Shown here in pieces: positions 55,514 through 64,000 of a stretch of DNA of 64,000 nucleotides. Source of the DNA: Myxococcales bacterium. Lineage in GTDB: Bacteria; Myxococcota_A; SURF-8. The translations under genes were made by a program, and so were the position numbers. Where the stretch lies: the NCBI GenBank assembly GCA_003598065.1, contig QZKR01000028.1, positions 62,001 to 126,000 of the forward strand, read 5' to 3'. The notes below the pieces were generated by a model that saw only the letters and a list, made by a program, of their open reading frames with translations, was not told the origin of the DNA and did no database searches. Numbering within the stretch: the first letter of the stretch is position 1; every line of letters starts with the position of its first letter.

Positions 55514-56958
55514 ACTACCCAAAGGCGCGGGCATTTGCAGGGGTCGGCCTGCTGGCCATTCTGTGGCTGGTGTTGCTGGCTGCCTGCCAAACCGATGCCC
55601 AGACTTCGGAAGACTCCGACGCCGACCGCAGCGAACACCTGGAAGCTCAAAACGACCCCTGCCAGGGCGCGGCGGTGAATTGCTCGCCGGGGCAATGCCG
55701 GGTGGTGGACGGAAAAGCTCAATGCGATTGCCCGCAGGGTTATTTTGCGGAGCGCTATTCTTGCCGCCGTAGCGAGGACGGAGATTTAGACGACGAGCGC
55801 CTTGACGAACCCGGCGCAGACGAAGAGGACAGGATAAGCGATCAGGAGGACAATGCCCCAGAGGAGGAAGAAACTCCTCCGGCGGTAGTCAAAACCTTTT
55901 CCCATTTGGTCTCACGGGATGATCCCCTATTGCAGCAAGGAGAGGTACGAGTTACAGCTCCGGGGAAGGTGGCGGATGCGCCTCCTTACAGCTACGATGT
56001 CTATGGCGATAATTTGGTATATTGCTCCGAGTCTGGTGATCTATATATCTGTAATTTGGAAAAAAACGGCGATGAGGGATGCTATTTTTATGATATTGCT
56101 CGAAGCCGAACCGATTGCTTTTTTCCGTCAATATACAAATCTACAGTTTCCGCCTTGTCATTCATCAAGGACTCGGCGAATGATACCGCAAGCCTGCTAT
56201 TGCTTAATTTTCCCGAATTAAGAGTGACTTTTCCTCTTATCGAAAAACATCTAAACTATTATAATATTGATAACTGGGACAATATTGTGGTGTGGGACAA
56301 CGACGCTCTCGGGATACAAATCTTTAATACCATTACCAATGAGATATATGTCGTCGAGAGATCACAATATTGGTTCAACGCCTTTCCGCGTGTTTATAAA
56401 CAATACGTAATCTGGCAGTTTCATTATACCAATCCTCCACCCCTCTTAAATTACATCCTCCTTCACGACCTGACAACTCGTGATACAATAGACCTCACCG
56501 AAGGCGATGAAGGCCCCTATTGCTATCCCGCCACTACGGATAAACGTGCTGTATGGATCAAAGATTGTGTAGCTTACGACAACCCAAACGGGAAAGGGAT
56601 ACTAATTGCGCAGGACTTGACGTCCAGCGAACGAACCGTGATAGACCCCAACGATGCCGAAAAAACCGACCCCGATATCGATGAAGACCGGGTCGTCTGG
56701 GCAGATCTACGCAACGGTAGCCGTAAAATACCCCAAATGACCATTTCCAACGCAGATATTTATCTTTATGATTTCACTAAGAATGTAACAATTCAATTGA
56801 CCATAGATCCCTCCAATCAATTTTGGCCTCGAATTAGAGGCCGTTGGGCGATATTTCAAGATGATCGGTGGGGCAATGACTTTGAAGTCACCGCCTTCGA
56901 CCTTTGCACATTGGATATCTACAAGGACGATCCGATGTGCGCCGCTGAAAAGAAGTGA
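55510..56958 (+). CDS. propeller lipoprotein L2
   Basis: A 482-residue paralogue of L1 with the same layout: lipobox LLAAC, EGF-like module (PGQCRVVDGKAQCDC), acidic linker, propeller with WDNDALGIQIF, VVWADLRNGSR and WAIFQDDRWG, and the C-terminus DLCTLDIYKDDPMC. The start is GTG 55510, embedded in the stop of L1 (GTGA), so translation is coupled; a longer reading to 55459 would run into L1. The blades diverge strongly from L1 while both ends remain close, and its blade segment is closest to L3. Also overlaps L3 through GTGA. Confidence 0.83.
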   Translation: MNYPKARAFAGVGLLAILWLVLLAACQTDAQTSEDSDADRSEHLEAQNDPCQGAAVNCSPGQCRVVDGKAQCDCPQGYFAERYSCRRSEDGDLDDERLDEPGADEEDRISDQEDNAPEEEETPPAVVKTFSHLVSRDDPLLQQGEVRVTAPGKVADAPPYSYDVYGDNLVYCSESGDLYICNLEKNGDEGCYFYDIARSRTDCFFPSIYKSTVSALSFIKDSANDTASLLLLNFPELRVTFPLIEKHLNYYNIDNWDNIVVWDNDALGIQIFNTITNEIYVVERSQYWFNAFPRVYKQYVIWQFHYTNPPPLLNYILLHDLTTRDTIDLTEGDEGPYCYPATTDKRAVWIKDCVAYDNPNGKGILIAQDLTSSERTVIDPNDAEKTDPDIDEDRVVWADLRNGSRKIPQMTISNADIYLYDFTKNVTIQLTIDPSNQFWPRIRGRWAIFQDDRWGNDFEVTAFDLCTLDIYKDDPMCAAEKK

Positions 56959-58389
56959 CCTGGTTCAAACCGGCATGGGGAAAGGTCGGCCTGCTAGCCA
57001 TGCCGTGGTTGGTATTGCTAGCCGCCTGTCAAACCGCTGCCCAGACCTCGGGAGATTCCGACACCGACCGCAGCGAGTCCCAAGAAGTGCAAGATGACCC
57101 CTGCCAGGGCGCGGCGGTGGATTGCTCGCCGGGGCAGTGCCGGGCGGTGGGTGGACGCGCCCGATGCGACTGTCCAGAGGGGTATGTAGCTTATCGTTAT
57201 ACGTGCCGCCGCATGGAAGACGGCGACCTGGACACGGAGCCGGCCGACGAACCTGACTTGGATGAAGAGGCCGACCGGCAAGAGGATGCCATTGAGGAAG
57301 AGGAATCGTCGCCGGCGGTGGTCAAAACCTTTTCCCATTCAGTTTCACGAGACGACCCTCTATTGCAACAAGGGGAGGTACGAGTTACTGCTCCGGGAAA
57401 GGTCGCCTCAGCCCCATCATGCAGCTACGACACCTACGGCAACAGTGTCGTTTACTGTTCCAACAGAGGTGATTTATACATATGCGATTTGAACCCTGCG
57501 AACAACAAAGGCTGTTCTTTATACGATATTACCCAGAACGAGACCGATTGCTTTTATCCATCTATCCACAGCGACCGCGAAGTCGTCGCCATGACTTACA
57601 TTACCCTCCCTGATAAATCTACGCAGCGTTTCTTATTGCTACTGGATTTTGCCAACCTTGATGTCTCTTTTCCCATAAGCGCAGCCCGGCTTAATGATAT
57701 TGATAATTGGGACAATATTGTGGTCTGGGATAATGAGGCTTTCGGGATACAAATTTTCAATACGGCAAATAACGAGTCATATTTTATCGAAAGATCTAGA
57801 TATTGGTTTAACGCTTTTCCACGGATTTACAAGCGATATGTAATCTGGCAGTTCCACTATACCAATCCCCCCCCCTCTTTTAAATCACATTCTTCTTCAT
57901 GACCTTACAACCCGTGATACGATCGACCTCACCGAAGGTGACGAAGGCCCCCATTGCTATCCCACAACTACGGATAAACGGGCTGTATGGATTGAAGATT
58001 GCTTGACTCCCGACAGTCCGAATGGAAAAGGGATTCTTGTCGCTCAGGATTTAATATCCAGCGAACGCAGCGTAATTGACCCTCACGATGCCGAAAAAAC
58101 CGATCCAGATATCGACGAAGACCGGCTTGTCTGGACAGATCTGCGCAACGGCGGGCGAGTCCCGGATCGATTTACTTTTATCAACGCCGATATTTACCTT
58201 TACGACTTCACCAAGGATATTGTGGTCCAACTCACCTCCGATCCCTCTAATCAATTCTGGCCACGCATCCGGGGACGTTGGGTGATCTACCTTGACCAGC
58301 GCTGGGGAGATGACGATGTGACCGCCTTCGACCTCTGCACATTGGATATCTACAAGGACGATCCGATGTGCGCCGCCGGAAAGAAATAG
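56955..58389 (+). pseudogene. propeller lipoprotein L3, frameshifted at a C9 tract
   Basis: Third paralogue, starting at GTG 56955 inside the L2 stop. Lipobox LLAAC and the EGF-like module are intact. The frame is lost at nine consecutive C (57867-57875); the protein then ends with SFKSHSSS at 57902. Removing one C restores NPPPLLNHILLHD, matching L2, and the rest of the propeller continues in frame to DLCTLDIYKDDPMC and stop TAG 58389. The break may be a real inactivation, slippage-based on/off switching or a sequencing error. Blades are closest to L2, and the EGF-module region is almost identical in DNA to L4. Confidence 0.8.
57867..57875 (+). repeat. C9 homopolymer at the L3 frameshift
   Basis: Nine C in a row where L2 has a broken tract (CCTCCACCCC). 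Eight C would keep L3 in frame. Such tracts are prone to slippage. Confidence 0.9.
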
Positions 58390-58794
58390 TATCCGACCGG
58401 CAGCACGACCTTGCCCGTATACCGCTTCAATCTCGATCAGGCCGACTGGTCCGTCATTTCCCTGGACCGTTCGCGGAACATCGTCTGCGCAACGGCCGTT
58501 CAGCCGGATCAGGTGTTTTTCTACCTGCGGTCGGGAACGGAGTGGAGTGTCCTGGAAATGCGCGGTTCGACGCTGCAAGAGTTCGTCTGCGACGGCGAGG
58601 ACTGCCCCGCGCCGGCGGACAACTGCCTGATCCTGCCCGATCCGGACACCGGCAAGTGCCTGGTCGCCGCCGCTTCCGATGAGTTGCCGCATGTGATAAA
58701 ATTCGACTGGCAGCCTTTGAAGAGCCTCACGGCGACGGGCCGCTGGCGGCTGGAGGTGGTCGAGGCCCAGGGCGGCACGCTGAGCGGCGAATAA
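58390..58794 (+). pseudogene. duplicated C-terminal fragment of the C25 peptidase
   Basis: About 135 codons nearly identical to the end of the peptidase (53669-54073), including LDQADWSVISL, FVCDGEDCPAPADNC and WQPLKSL. The copy begins exactly after the L3 stop codon, in the same frame as L3, and ends with its own TAA. There is no start codon with a ribosome binding site, only a TTG at 58411, so it is a remnant and not a gene. It marks the right copy of a duplication in which peptidase tail plus following lipoprotein (L1, now L4) were copied together; offset between copies is 4721 bp at this point. Confidence 0.88.
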
Positions 58795-58826
58795 AGGCCT
58801 GTACGAAATGAATGAATCGACTTAGC

Positions 58827-58893
58827 CGTCATTCCCGCGTAAGCGGGAATCCAGGGTTTTTCGTATTGGACCCCCGCTTTCGCGGGGGTGACG
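58827..58893. mobile_element. REP-like palindromic element
   Basis: About 67 bp bounded by CGTC and GACG. It has two hairpins, ATTCCCGC-GTAA-GCGGGAAT and CCCCCGC-TTT-CGCGGGGG, the form of widespread intergenic REP/MITE-like repeats. It sits between the peptidase fragment and L4. The corresponding original junction (54074-54094) lacks it, so it was inserted after or during the duplication. Confidence 0.75.
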
Positions 58894-58912
58894 ATGAGGC
58901 TAGAACGACATC

Positions 58913-60335
58913 ATGAAAAAGGCACGGGCAGTTGCAGGGGTCGGACTGCTGGCCGTTCTGTGGCTGGTGTTTCTGGCTGCCTGCCAAACCGCTTCCCAAA
59001 CATCGGAAGATTCCGACACCGACCGTAGCGAACTTCAAGGAGAGCAGGACGATCCCTGCCAGGGTGCGGCGGTGGATTGCTCGCCGGGGCAGTGCCGGGC
59101 GGTGGGTGGACGCGCCCGATGGCGACTGTCCAGAGGGGTATGTAGCTTATCGTTATACGTGCCGCCGCATGGAAGACGGCGACCTGGACACGGAGCGGGC
59201 CAACGAACCCGACTTGGACGAAATAGCTGATCAACACGAGGAGCTAACCGAGGAAGAAGAAGCTCCGGCGGTGGTCAAAACATTTTCCCATCCGGCATCG
59301 CGAGACGATCCGTTATTGCAGCCGGGAGAAGTGCGTATAACGGCTCCCGGCAAGGTAGCATCGGCTCCGTTCATCAGCTATGATGTCTTTGGTAAGAATG
59401 CAGCGTATTGCACGTCGGAGGGAGACCTGTATATATGCGACCTAGATCAGGTTGATGCAGGATGCAATTTGTATGATATTGTCCTGAATCAAATAGACTG
59501 CTTTTATCCATCCATCCCCAAGGAGAATACTGTTACTGCCTTGACTTTCATTGTCCTTCCCGATCGTTCGATCCAAAGCTCTCTTATGTTGTTGGATTTC
59601 CTTAATAACAATGTCTCTTTTCCTGGTTCTGCCGAATATTTGTACGATATTGACAGTTTGGATAATATGGCGGTTTGGGACAATCAAAATCGCGGGATTC
59701 AGGTTTTCAACATAAGTACAGGGGAATTATATGTTGTTGAAGAATCAGAGTATTGGTTCAATGCGTTTCCGCGTGTTTACGGACGGTATGTAGTCTGGCA
59801 GCTTAATATGGGTTCTTCATCATCCCGCGCTCATATCCTGCTTCATGACCTGACAACTCGCGTCACGATTGATCTTACAGGTGAATCTGATTTGATTCGC
59901 TGTACCCCCATAACAACGAATAAGCGTGCTCTGTGGATTGAAGATTGCTCTGTGATCGACAGTCTAAACGGGAAAGGAATACTTATTGCTCAGGACTTGG
60001 CGTCCAGCGAACGCACGGTGATCGACCCCAACGATGCCGAAAAAACAAACCCTGATATCGACGAAGATCGACTGGTTTGGACCGATCTGCGCAACGGCGG
60101 CCGGGTTCCAGATCGATTGACATTCGTCAACGCCGACATTTACCTCTACGATTTCGCCAAGGATGCCGTTGTTCAACTTACGACGGATGCCTCCAACCAA
60201 TTTTGGCCGCGCATTCGGGGGCGATGGGTGATCTACCACGACCAGCGCTGGGGAGATGACGACGTCACCGCCTTCGACCTCTGCATATTGGATATCTACA
60301 AGGACGATCCGATGTGCGCGGGCGGGACGAAATAA
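58913..60335 (+). pseudogene. propeller lipoprotein L4, frameshifted in the EGF-like module
   Basis: Fourth paralogue, starting ATG 58913 with lipobox LAAC. After GGRAR the frame shifts because of an extra G at 59121-59122; the near-identical L3 DNA has one G there. The first frame stops at 59230, while the propeller continues intact in the other frame to stop 60335 (EDGDLDTER, VVWQLNMGSSSS, LVWTDLRNGGR, DIYKDDPMC). The blades resemble L1 more than L2 or L3, agreeing with duplication of the peptidase-tail/L1 unit. Either a recent pseudogene, a switchable gene or an error. No terminator was seen before the convergent GH9 gene. Confidence 0.8.
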
Positions 60336-60350
60336 CCCCTGGCGCTTAGT

Positions 60351-62891
60351 TTACGGCAGCGGGTCCTTGTGTCCCGGCTGGCCGGGGAGCCAGCGCTCGG
60401 GCGGCATCTGCCCGTCGCCGATCATGAAGGCCAAGAGCTTGACGTTCGGGGCGTAGTTCTCCCACACCGTCGATTCGTTGCAGAAAACGAGCGTGCGCAC
60501 GTCGCCGTAACGCAACGCGTGAGGGAGGTCGTTGACGCGCGGATAAAAGGCGGCGAAGGTCGCCTCGGCCCAGGGGGCGCGCATCTCGCCGTCGATCGGG
60601 CCGAAGATGGGAATGCCCGGCACGGGGCCCTTGCCCTGCTTGACGAACACGAGCGAATCGAGATGCAAAGGCTCCTGCACGCGCCGCGCGCCCAGGCCCG
60701 TGTAATAAACCATGCCGAGCGGGTTCGCGCCGAGCATGTAATCGACGGCGAGGCTCATCGCGTCGAACAAATCCTGGCGCAGGCCGGCCGGCAGGTCGCC
60801 GAGACGCAACAGCGCCATCCCCACGTCGAGATAGCGTCCCATCGTCGCGCCCTGTCCCCACCCCATGTGTCCGCCGTCGGGACGAGGATTCTTATGGGCA
60901 TGGGCGCGGAACGTCGTTTCCGTCAGGCGCTGCGCCATCTCGATCAGCCATTTGCGCGAGTTCGCCTTGATCGTCGGGGACGCATACGGGCTGGCCAGGT
61001 AGCCCATGAGGTAATCCACCATCGCAAACGCCTGCTGCGGCGCGTGCAGCGCGGAGTGGAAGGAGGAGAAACCGGCCTGGTTGGCGGCGAACTTGTTGAA
61101 GGCGCCGTAAGCTCCCATCGACTCCCAGGCGCGCTCGAAATCGTTTTTGTAGCTGGAGTCGCCGGTCAAAAGCAGCATTTCGCCGGCCGCGTAAAGCATG
61201 TAGGCCGATGGCGCCTGGCGCTCACGGGCATAGGCGTAAGCCTTTTCGGCGCGCTCCAGAAGCTTGTCGGCGCGCGCGGGATCGTAAGTGCGGACGAGCC
61301 GCGACGCCTGGGCGAACAGGGCCGCCGCGTGCGCGGTGATGGTCTGGTGCCGGGCGTAGGTCCAGTAAGAGAGGGGATCGTCGCTGGCCAACTGATAGCC
61401 GCCCGGGTGCTGCGAGCTTTCCACGCCGAGCCGCACGCCCCCGTCTTCCTCCTGAAGCTGTTCCCAGGCCGCGACGCCCCAGAGCGCCTCGTCCAGCAGG
61501 TCCGGAATGCCGTTGCCGCTCTCGGGGATGGTGAACTGACCGTCCGTGAAGCGCGTCATTTCATACTCGAACGCGCTCATCAGCAGCATCGCCACGATGA
61601 TATGGGGCGGGCGCTGGTCGAAATCGCCGGCGTCGTGATAGCCGCCGACGAGCGGACGCTTGCCGACCTTCGGCGTGTCCGCGGGATACTTCTGGCTGAA
61701 ATCGACTAGTTCCCCCGTGTAGACGAACGGATGGTCGGAAGGCCGGCTCCATTCCGTATAGTCGGACGCAAGATCGCCGCCCCAACGGTTGTGGAACAGC
61801 CCGCGCGCCGCCACGTAAAACGTGCGGAAAAAAGCTTCCTCGCTCACGGCCGTCGGCCACGACACGCCCACTCCCGGGATCTGGATGCGGAAACGCAGGT
61901 CCGGCGAGGGCGGAATGATCGACAGGTCGATCTGCTTCACCGGACCGCCGGCGTCCGCATCGAAGCTGGAGGCGGTTTGGAGGGGAATGGCGTTGAACGC
62001 GAAGGGACGCGGCTTCAACGGATTTTTCGATTCCACAAGAATGTTCGCTTCTTCCGGGAAAGCGCTCAGATCCAGCGGCCCTCCGTCGCCCAGGTGGCCG
62101 TACACGTAGGCATAGCGCCGCGCGGCGCGCGGATTGTAGCCGACCTGGTTCAACTGGATGACCGGCGTCTCCAGGTAGCGGTCCGACACGGGAAGGATGA
62201 AGCGGACTCCTTCCGGTCCCTCGACGTACAGGATTTCAAGGCTGCCGACGGGCTCGGCAAGCACAAGGAAAATGGTGTGATCGACGTCGAGCCTGGCGTT
62301 ATCGTAAGGCTTTCCCCAACCGACCTCGTAAACCGGCGCGCCGACGGGAACCGAGCGGCGATAGGCCCGCTTGACGGAGATCGGCGTGACCGCGTCCTGG
62401 CGGCGGACTTTCCATGTCCCTTCTTCCCAGGCCTTGCCGTCGCCGTTGGCCAGCGTGACGCCGAGAACGTCGGGTGCGTAAAGATGCGCTTCACGGACGG
62501 GATTGTCCAGGGCGGCGCGCGGTCCGCCCAGCGTGCGGGCGTGCAGATCGGCGACGTAGAGTTTGTCGTCTCCGGCGATCTCCATGCGGATGAACACGTC
62601 GGCGGCCGGGGCGAGATTGTCCAGATACAGCATGCTGCCCGCTTTGCGCGCGGTATAGAGCACCTGCGGCGGTTTGGGCTTGCGCGTCGTGGTGAACGGC
62701 TCGGGAGAGAGGCGGACGGAGATCGCCCGCGGCGCGAACGACGCCGACCACTGAATTTGCACGCGGCTTGAAGACGCGTCCACGACGCGGGCTCTCAGGC
62801 CCGGCGCGTCCTTGGCCTCCAGGCAGGAGTATAAAAGTGCGAAGGCAAGCGCGAACAGCGCGATTTTATATATGGACCGCCTTTTGGGCAT
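60351..62891 (-). CDS. GH9-family endoglucanase-like lipoprotein
   Basis: An 846-residue glycoside hydrolase family 9 protein with a lipoprotein signal (LLYSC, about residue 21). Residues ~30-130 look like an added beta-sandwich (fibronectin/Ig-like). About 285-390 is the CelD_N Ig-like domain (VIQLNQVGYNP) common before GH9 barrels. The catalytic domain begins RPLVGGYHDAGDF, with Asp420 and Asp423 as nucleophile-activating pair; VDYMLGANPLGMVYYTG and the general acid Glu806 in FCNESTVWENYAP follow. All expected catalytic residues are present. Likely a cell-surface enzyme on beta-1,4-glucans; related GH9 enzymes include exo-glucosaminidases. ATG 62891 follows GAGGGG. Downstream of, and probably co-transcribed with, the partial glycosidase. 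Confidence 0.9.
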   Translation of the reverse strand: MPKRRSIYKIALFALAFALLYSCLEAKDAPGLRARVVDASSSRVQIQWSASFAPRAISVRLSPEPFTTTRKPKPPQVLYTARKAGSMLYLDNLAPAADVFIRMEIAGDDKLYVADLHARTLGGPRAALDNPVREAHLYAPDVLGVTLANGDGKAWEEGTWKVRRQDAVTPISVKRAYRRSVPVGAPVYEVGWGKPYDNARLDVDHTIFLVLAEPVGSLEILYVEGPEGVRFILPVSDRYLETPVIQLNQVGYNPRAARRYAYVYGHLGDGGPLDLSAFPEEANILVESKNPLKPRPFAFNAIPLQTASSFDADAGGPVKQIDLSIIPPSPDLRFRIQIPGVGVSWPTAVSEEAFFRTFYVAARGLFHNRWGGDLASDYTEWSRPSDHPFVYTGELVDFSQKYPADTPKVGKRPLVGGYHDAGDFDQRPPHIIVAMLLMSAFEYEMTRFTDGQFTIPESGNGIPDLLDEALWGVAAWEQLQEEDGGVRLGVESSQHPGGYQLASDDPLSYWTYARHQTITAHAAALFAQASRLVRTYDPARADKLLERAEKAYAYARERQAPSAYMLYAAGEMLLLTGDSSYKNDFERAWESMGAYGAFNKFAANQAGFSSFHSALHAPQQAFAMVDYLMGYLASPYASPTIKANSRKWLIEMAQRLTETTFRAHAHKNPRPDGGHMGWGQGATMGRYLDVGMALLRLGDLPAGLRQDLFDAMSLAVDYMLGANPLGMVYYTGLGARRVQEPLHLDSLVFVKQGKGPVPGIPIFGPIDGEMRAPWAEATFAAFYPRVNDLPHALRYGDVRTLVFCNESTVWENYAPNVKLLAFMIGDGQMPPERWLPGQPGHKDPLP

Positions 62892-62981
62892 GGCTGTTTC
62901 CCCTCTCCGTGACATAAAAGCCTTGGCCGCAGTGTGGCATAGCCAAAAAGCGTTTACAAGCAACCTGGTCATGCCAGTGGA

Positions 62982-64000
62982 CTATGCCAGCATCAATCGG
63001 ACGCTGGCGATCGCGAACGGCATGGATACGATCGTGCGGCCCTCGACGATCTCCAGGGCGGCGAGATCGCGTTCGAGAGCGTCGCACAGCCAGGCGCGCC
63101 GGATCGCACGGCCTCGCCAGCCGATCGTCGCCGATGTTCCAAACGGAGCGAAGGAGGTGAGGCGCAGAACGATCCCCTCGCCCCGCTCGGCCGTTTTGAC
63201 CGCCGAGACGACGACGTCGTCGCGGTTCGTTTCGATCAGCGAATCCGCCAGGGCGTCCGTGTCGGGCGCGCCCGGGTCGAGCCATGCCGGACGCAGCGCC
63301 TTCTCCGCCAGCAGAGGCAGCTTGTTGTCGCGCCAGTCGCCGGCCGGCGTGAGCCAGACGGCATAATCGAGCGCCTGTTCGTCGTTATCGAAACCGGACG
63401 CCGGGTGGGACATGAGCGGAACGAACCAGAAGGCGCGCTCGCGCGGGGCGTTGCGCAGCGCCACCCACTGGATGACGCCGGTGGAATCGGCCGAAACGCT
63501 GGCCGGGCTGTAGAGCGCCACCGCTATCCCGCGCCCCGAGGCCGAATCGCGAACGTGCAGGAAGTTCTTGGCCGCCCAGAAGGTGGGCTCGAAAATCTTT
63601 GTCAGCGGCCGGTCCACCACGCCGCCGGGAACGCCCATTTGCAGCGATCGGGGCGCGAAGCCCGTCGAGAAGCCGACGGTGATCGTGCGCCGCAGGCCGA
63701 CCTGAGCGTTGACGCGCATGCGCACGATCGGCGAGTCGTTTCTGAACCACAGCCGGCGAAGAAGGGGACGCTTATCCAACATGGAGCAGATCTGCACTTC
63801 GAGCAGGCCGTTTCGTTCACTGGCGCTGATCGCGGCGGTGCATAGGTTGGCGCGGTTGCGGACGCGGAACGATCCGCCGTTGAACTCGTGGCCCATGCGC
63901 CACAATCCGCCCGAATCGCTGTAAACCAGGGCGTCGTTGCCGGGCCCGGCCAGCCAGTTGGCGCCGCTCGGCCCGCTGGCCCAGCGGGTGATGCAGCCGC
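62982..64000 (-). CDS. probable GH38-like glycosidase, C-terminal part (5' end beyond window)
   Basis: The reading frame is open from base 64000 to the stop at 62982, so the start lies outside. It contains NDALVYSDSGGLWRMGHEF, then a beta-sandwich-like region (LRRLWFRNDSP, RRTITVGFSTGF, WVALRNAPRERAFWFVPLMSH) ending in a small domain. The ALVYSDSGGLWRMGHE pattern and a late beta-rich domain recall GH38 alpha-mannosidase C-terminal regions; the catalytic half is absent from the window, so the call is tentative. Position 90 bp upstream of the GH9 gene suggests a polysaccharide-degradation operon. Confidence 0.5.
   Translation of the reverse strand, partial: GCITRWASGPSGANWLAGPGNDALVYSDSGGLWRMGHEFNGGSFRVRNRANLCTAAISASERNGLLEVQICSMLDKRPLLRRLWFRNDSPIVRMRVNAQVGLRRTITVGFSTGFAPRSLQMGVPGGVVDRPLTKIFEPTFWAAKNFLHVRDSASGRGIAVALYSPASVSADSTGVIQWVALRNAPRERAFWFVPLMSHPASGFDNDEQALDYAVWLTPAGDWRDNKLPLLAEKALRPAWLDPGAPDTDALADSLIETNRDDVVVSAVKTAERGEGIVLRLTSFAPFGTSATIGWRGRAIRRAWLCDALERDLAALEIVEGRTIVSMPFAIASVRLMLA

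Noticed and set aside
58387-58389. Programmed UAG readthrough joining L3 to the peptidase tail
   Set aside because: L1, L2 and L4 all stop at the same point, and the tail is a duplicated fragment; a chance in-frame junction explains it.

Overview
The window is a GC-rich, gene-dense stretch of a diderm bacterial chromosome. No rRNA, tRNA, plasmid or phage genes were seen. Secreted proteins carry Asp-Gly-Asp repeats, small Cys-rich modules and, in one case, a MYXO-CTERM-like C-terminus. Together with a TIGR02147-family regulator and a zinc-ribbon/TPR membrane protein, these suggest a deltaproteobacteria-like lineage (Myxococcota, Bdellovibrionota, or a neighbouring candidate phylum such as Lernaellota). 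The sequence alone does not settle the phylum.

Layout. 1-1.44 kb: catalase and its probable regulator PerR, behind a perfect 7-1-7 PerR/Fur box. 1.6-9.7 kb: a secreted Cys-rich protein, ribosomal proteins L27/L21 with a near-consensus promoter, a Pro-rich outer-membrane barrel, and a 1218-residue zinc-ribbon/TPR protein. 9.7-12.9 kb: a reverse-transsulfuration pair (cystathionine beta-synthase, gamma-lyase) bracketed by two identical 24-bp sequences. 12.9-17.8 kb: fadR-etfB-etfA and divergent fadH (2,4-dienoyl-CoA reductase), with an operator identical in its conserved positions to the Bacillus FadR box. 17.8-22.9 kb: two glycosyltransferases, serS, a small membrane protein and a WalJ-like hydrolase. 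22.96-26.2 kb: a TIGR02147 regulator followed by two lipoproteins. 26.3-34.5 kb: an M28 peptidase, then rpoZ-eno, a cytosolic BtuF-like protein, zapA, a probable 6S RNA, rny, ymdB and tyrS. 34.6-36.2 kb: a duplicated Cys-rich lipoprotein, an ACT protein and a PAS protein. 36.2-44.0 kb: a metal ABC transporter whose two permeases both carry C-terminal DtxR/MntR-like domains, with an SDR enzyme, an AttH/CrtC-like lipoprotein and a TIGR01210-like radical SAM enzyme. 44.1-48.6 kb: an LPP20-like lipoprotein, an uncharacterised exported protein and an MBOAT/SGNH acylation pair.

48.6-60.3 kb is the accessory highlight. A 1765-residue gingipain-like (C25) lipoprotein peptidase is followed by four tandem paralogous lipoproteins (L1-L4: lipobox, EGF-like module, acidic linker, beta-propeller). 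A duplicated fragment of the peptidase C-terminus lies between L3 and L4. L3 is frameshifted at a nine-C tract and L4 by one extra G; a REP-like palindrome has entered the duplicated copy. The genes are mosaic, with GC-rich, nearly identical ends and AT-rich divergent cores. This looks like a surface protease plus a diversifying lipoprotein family.

60.35-64 kb: a GH9 endoglucanase-like lipoprotein and the 3' part of a probable GH38-like glycosidase, suggesting polysaccharide use. Co-transcription is likely for perR-kat, cbs-cgl, fadR-etfBA, the TIGR02147 cluster, rpoZ-eno, the metal ABC genes and peptidase-L1-L2-L3.
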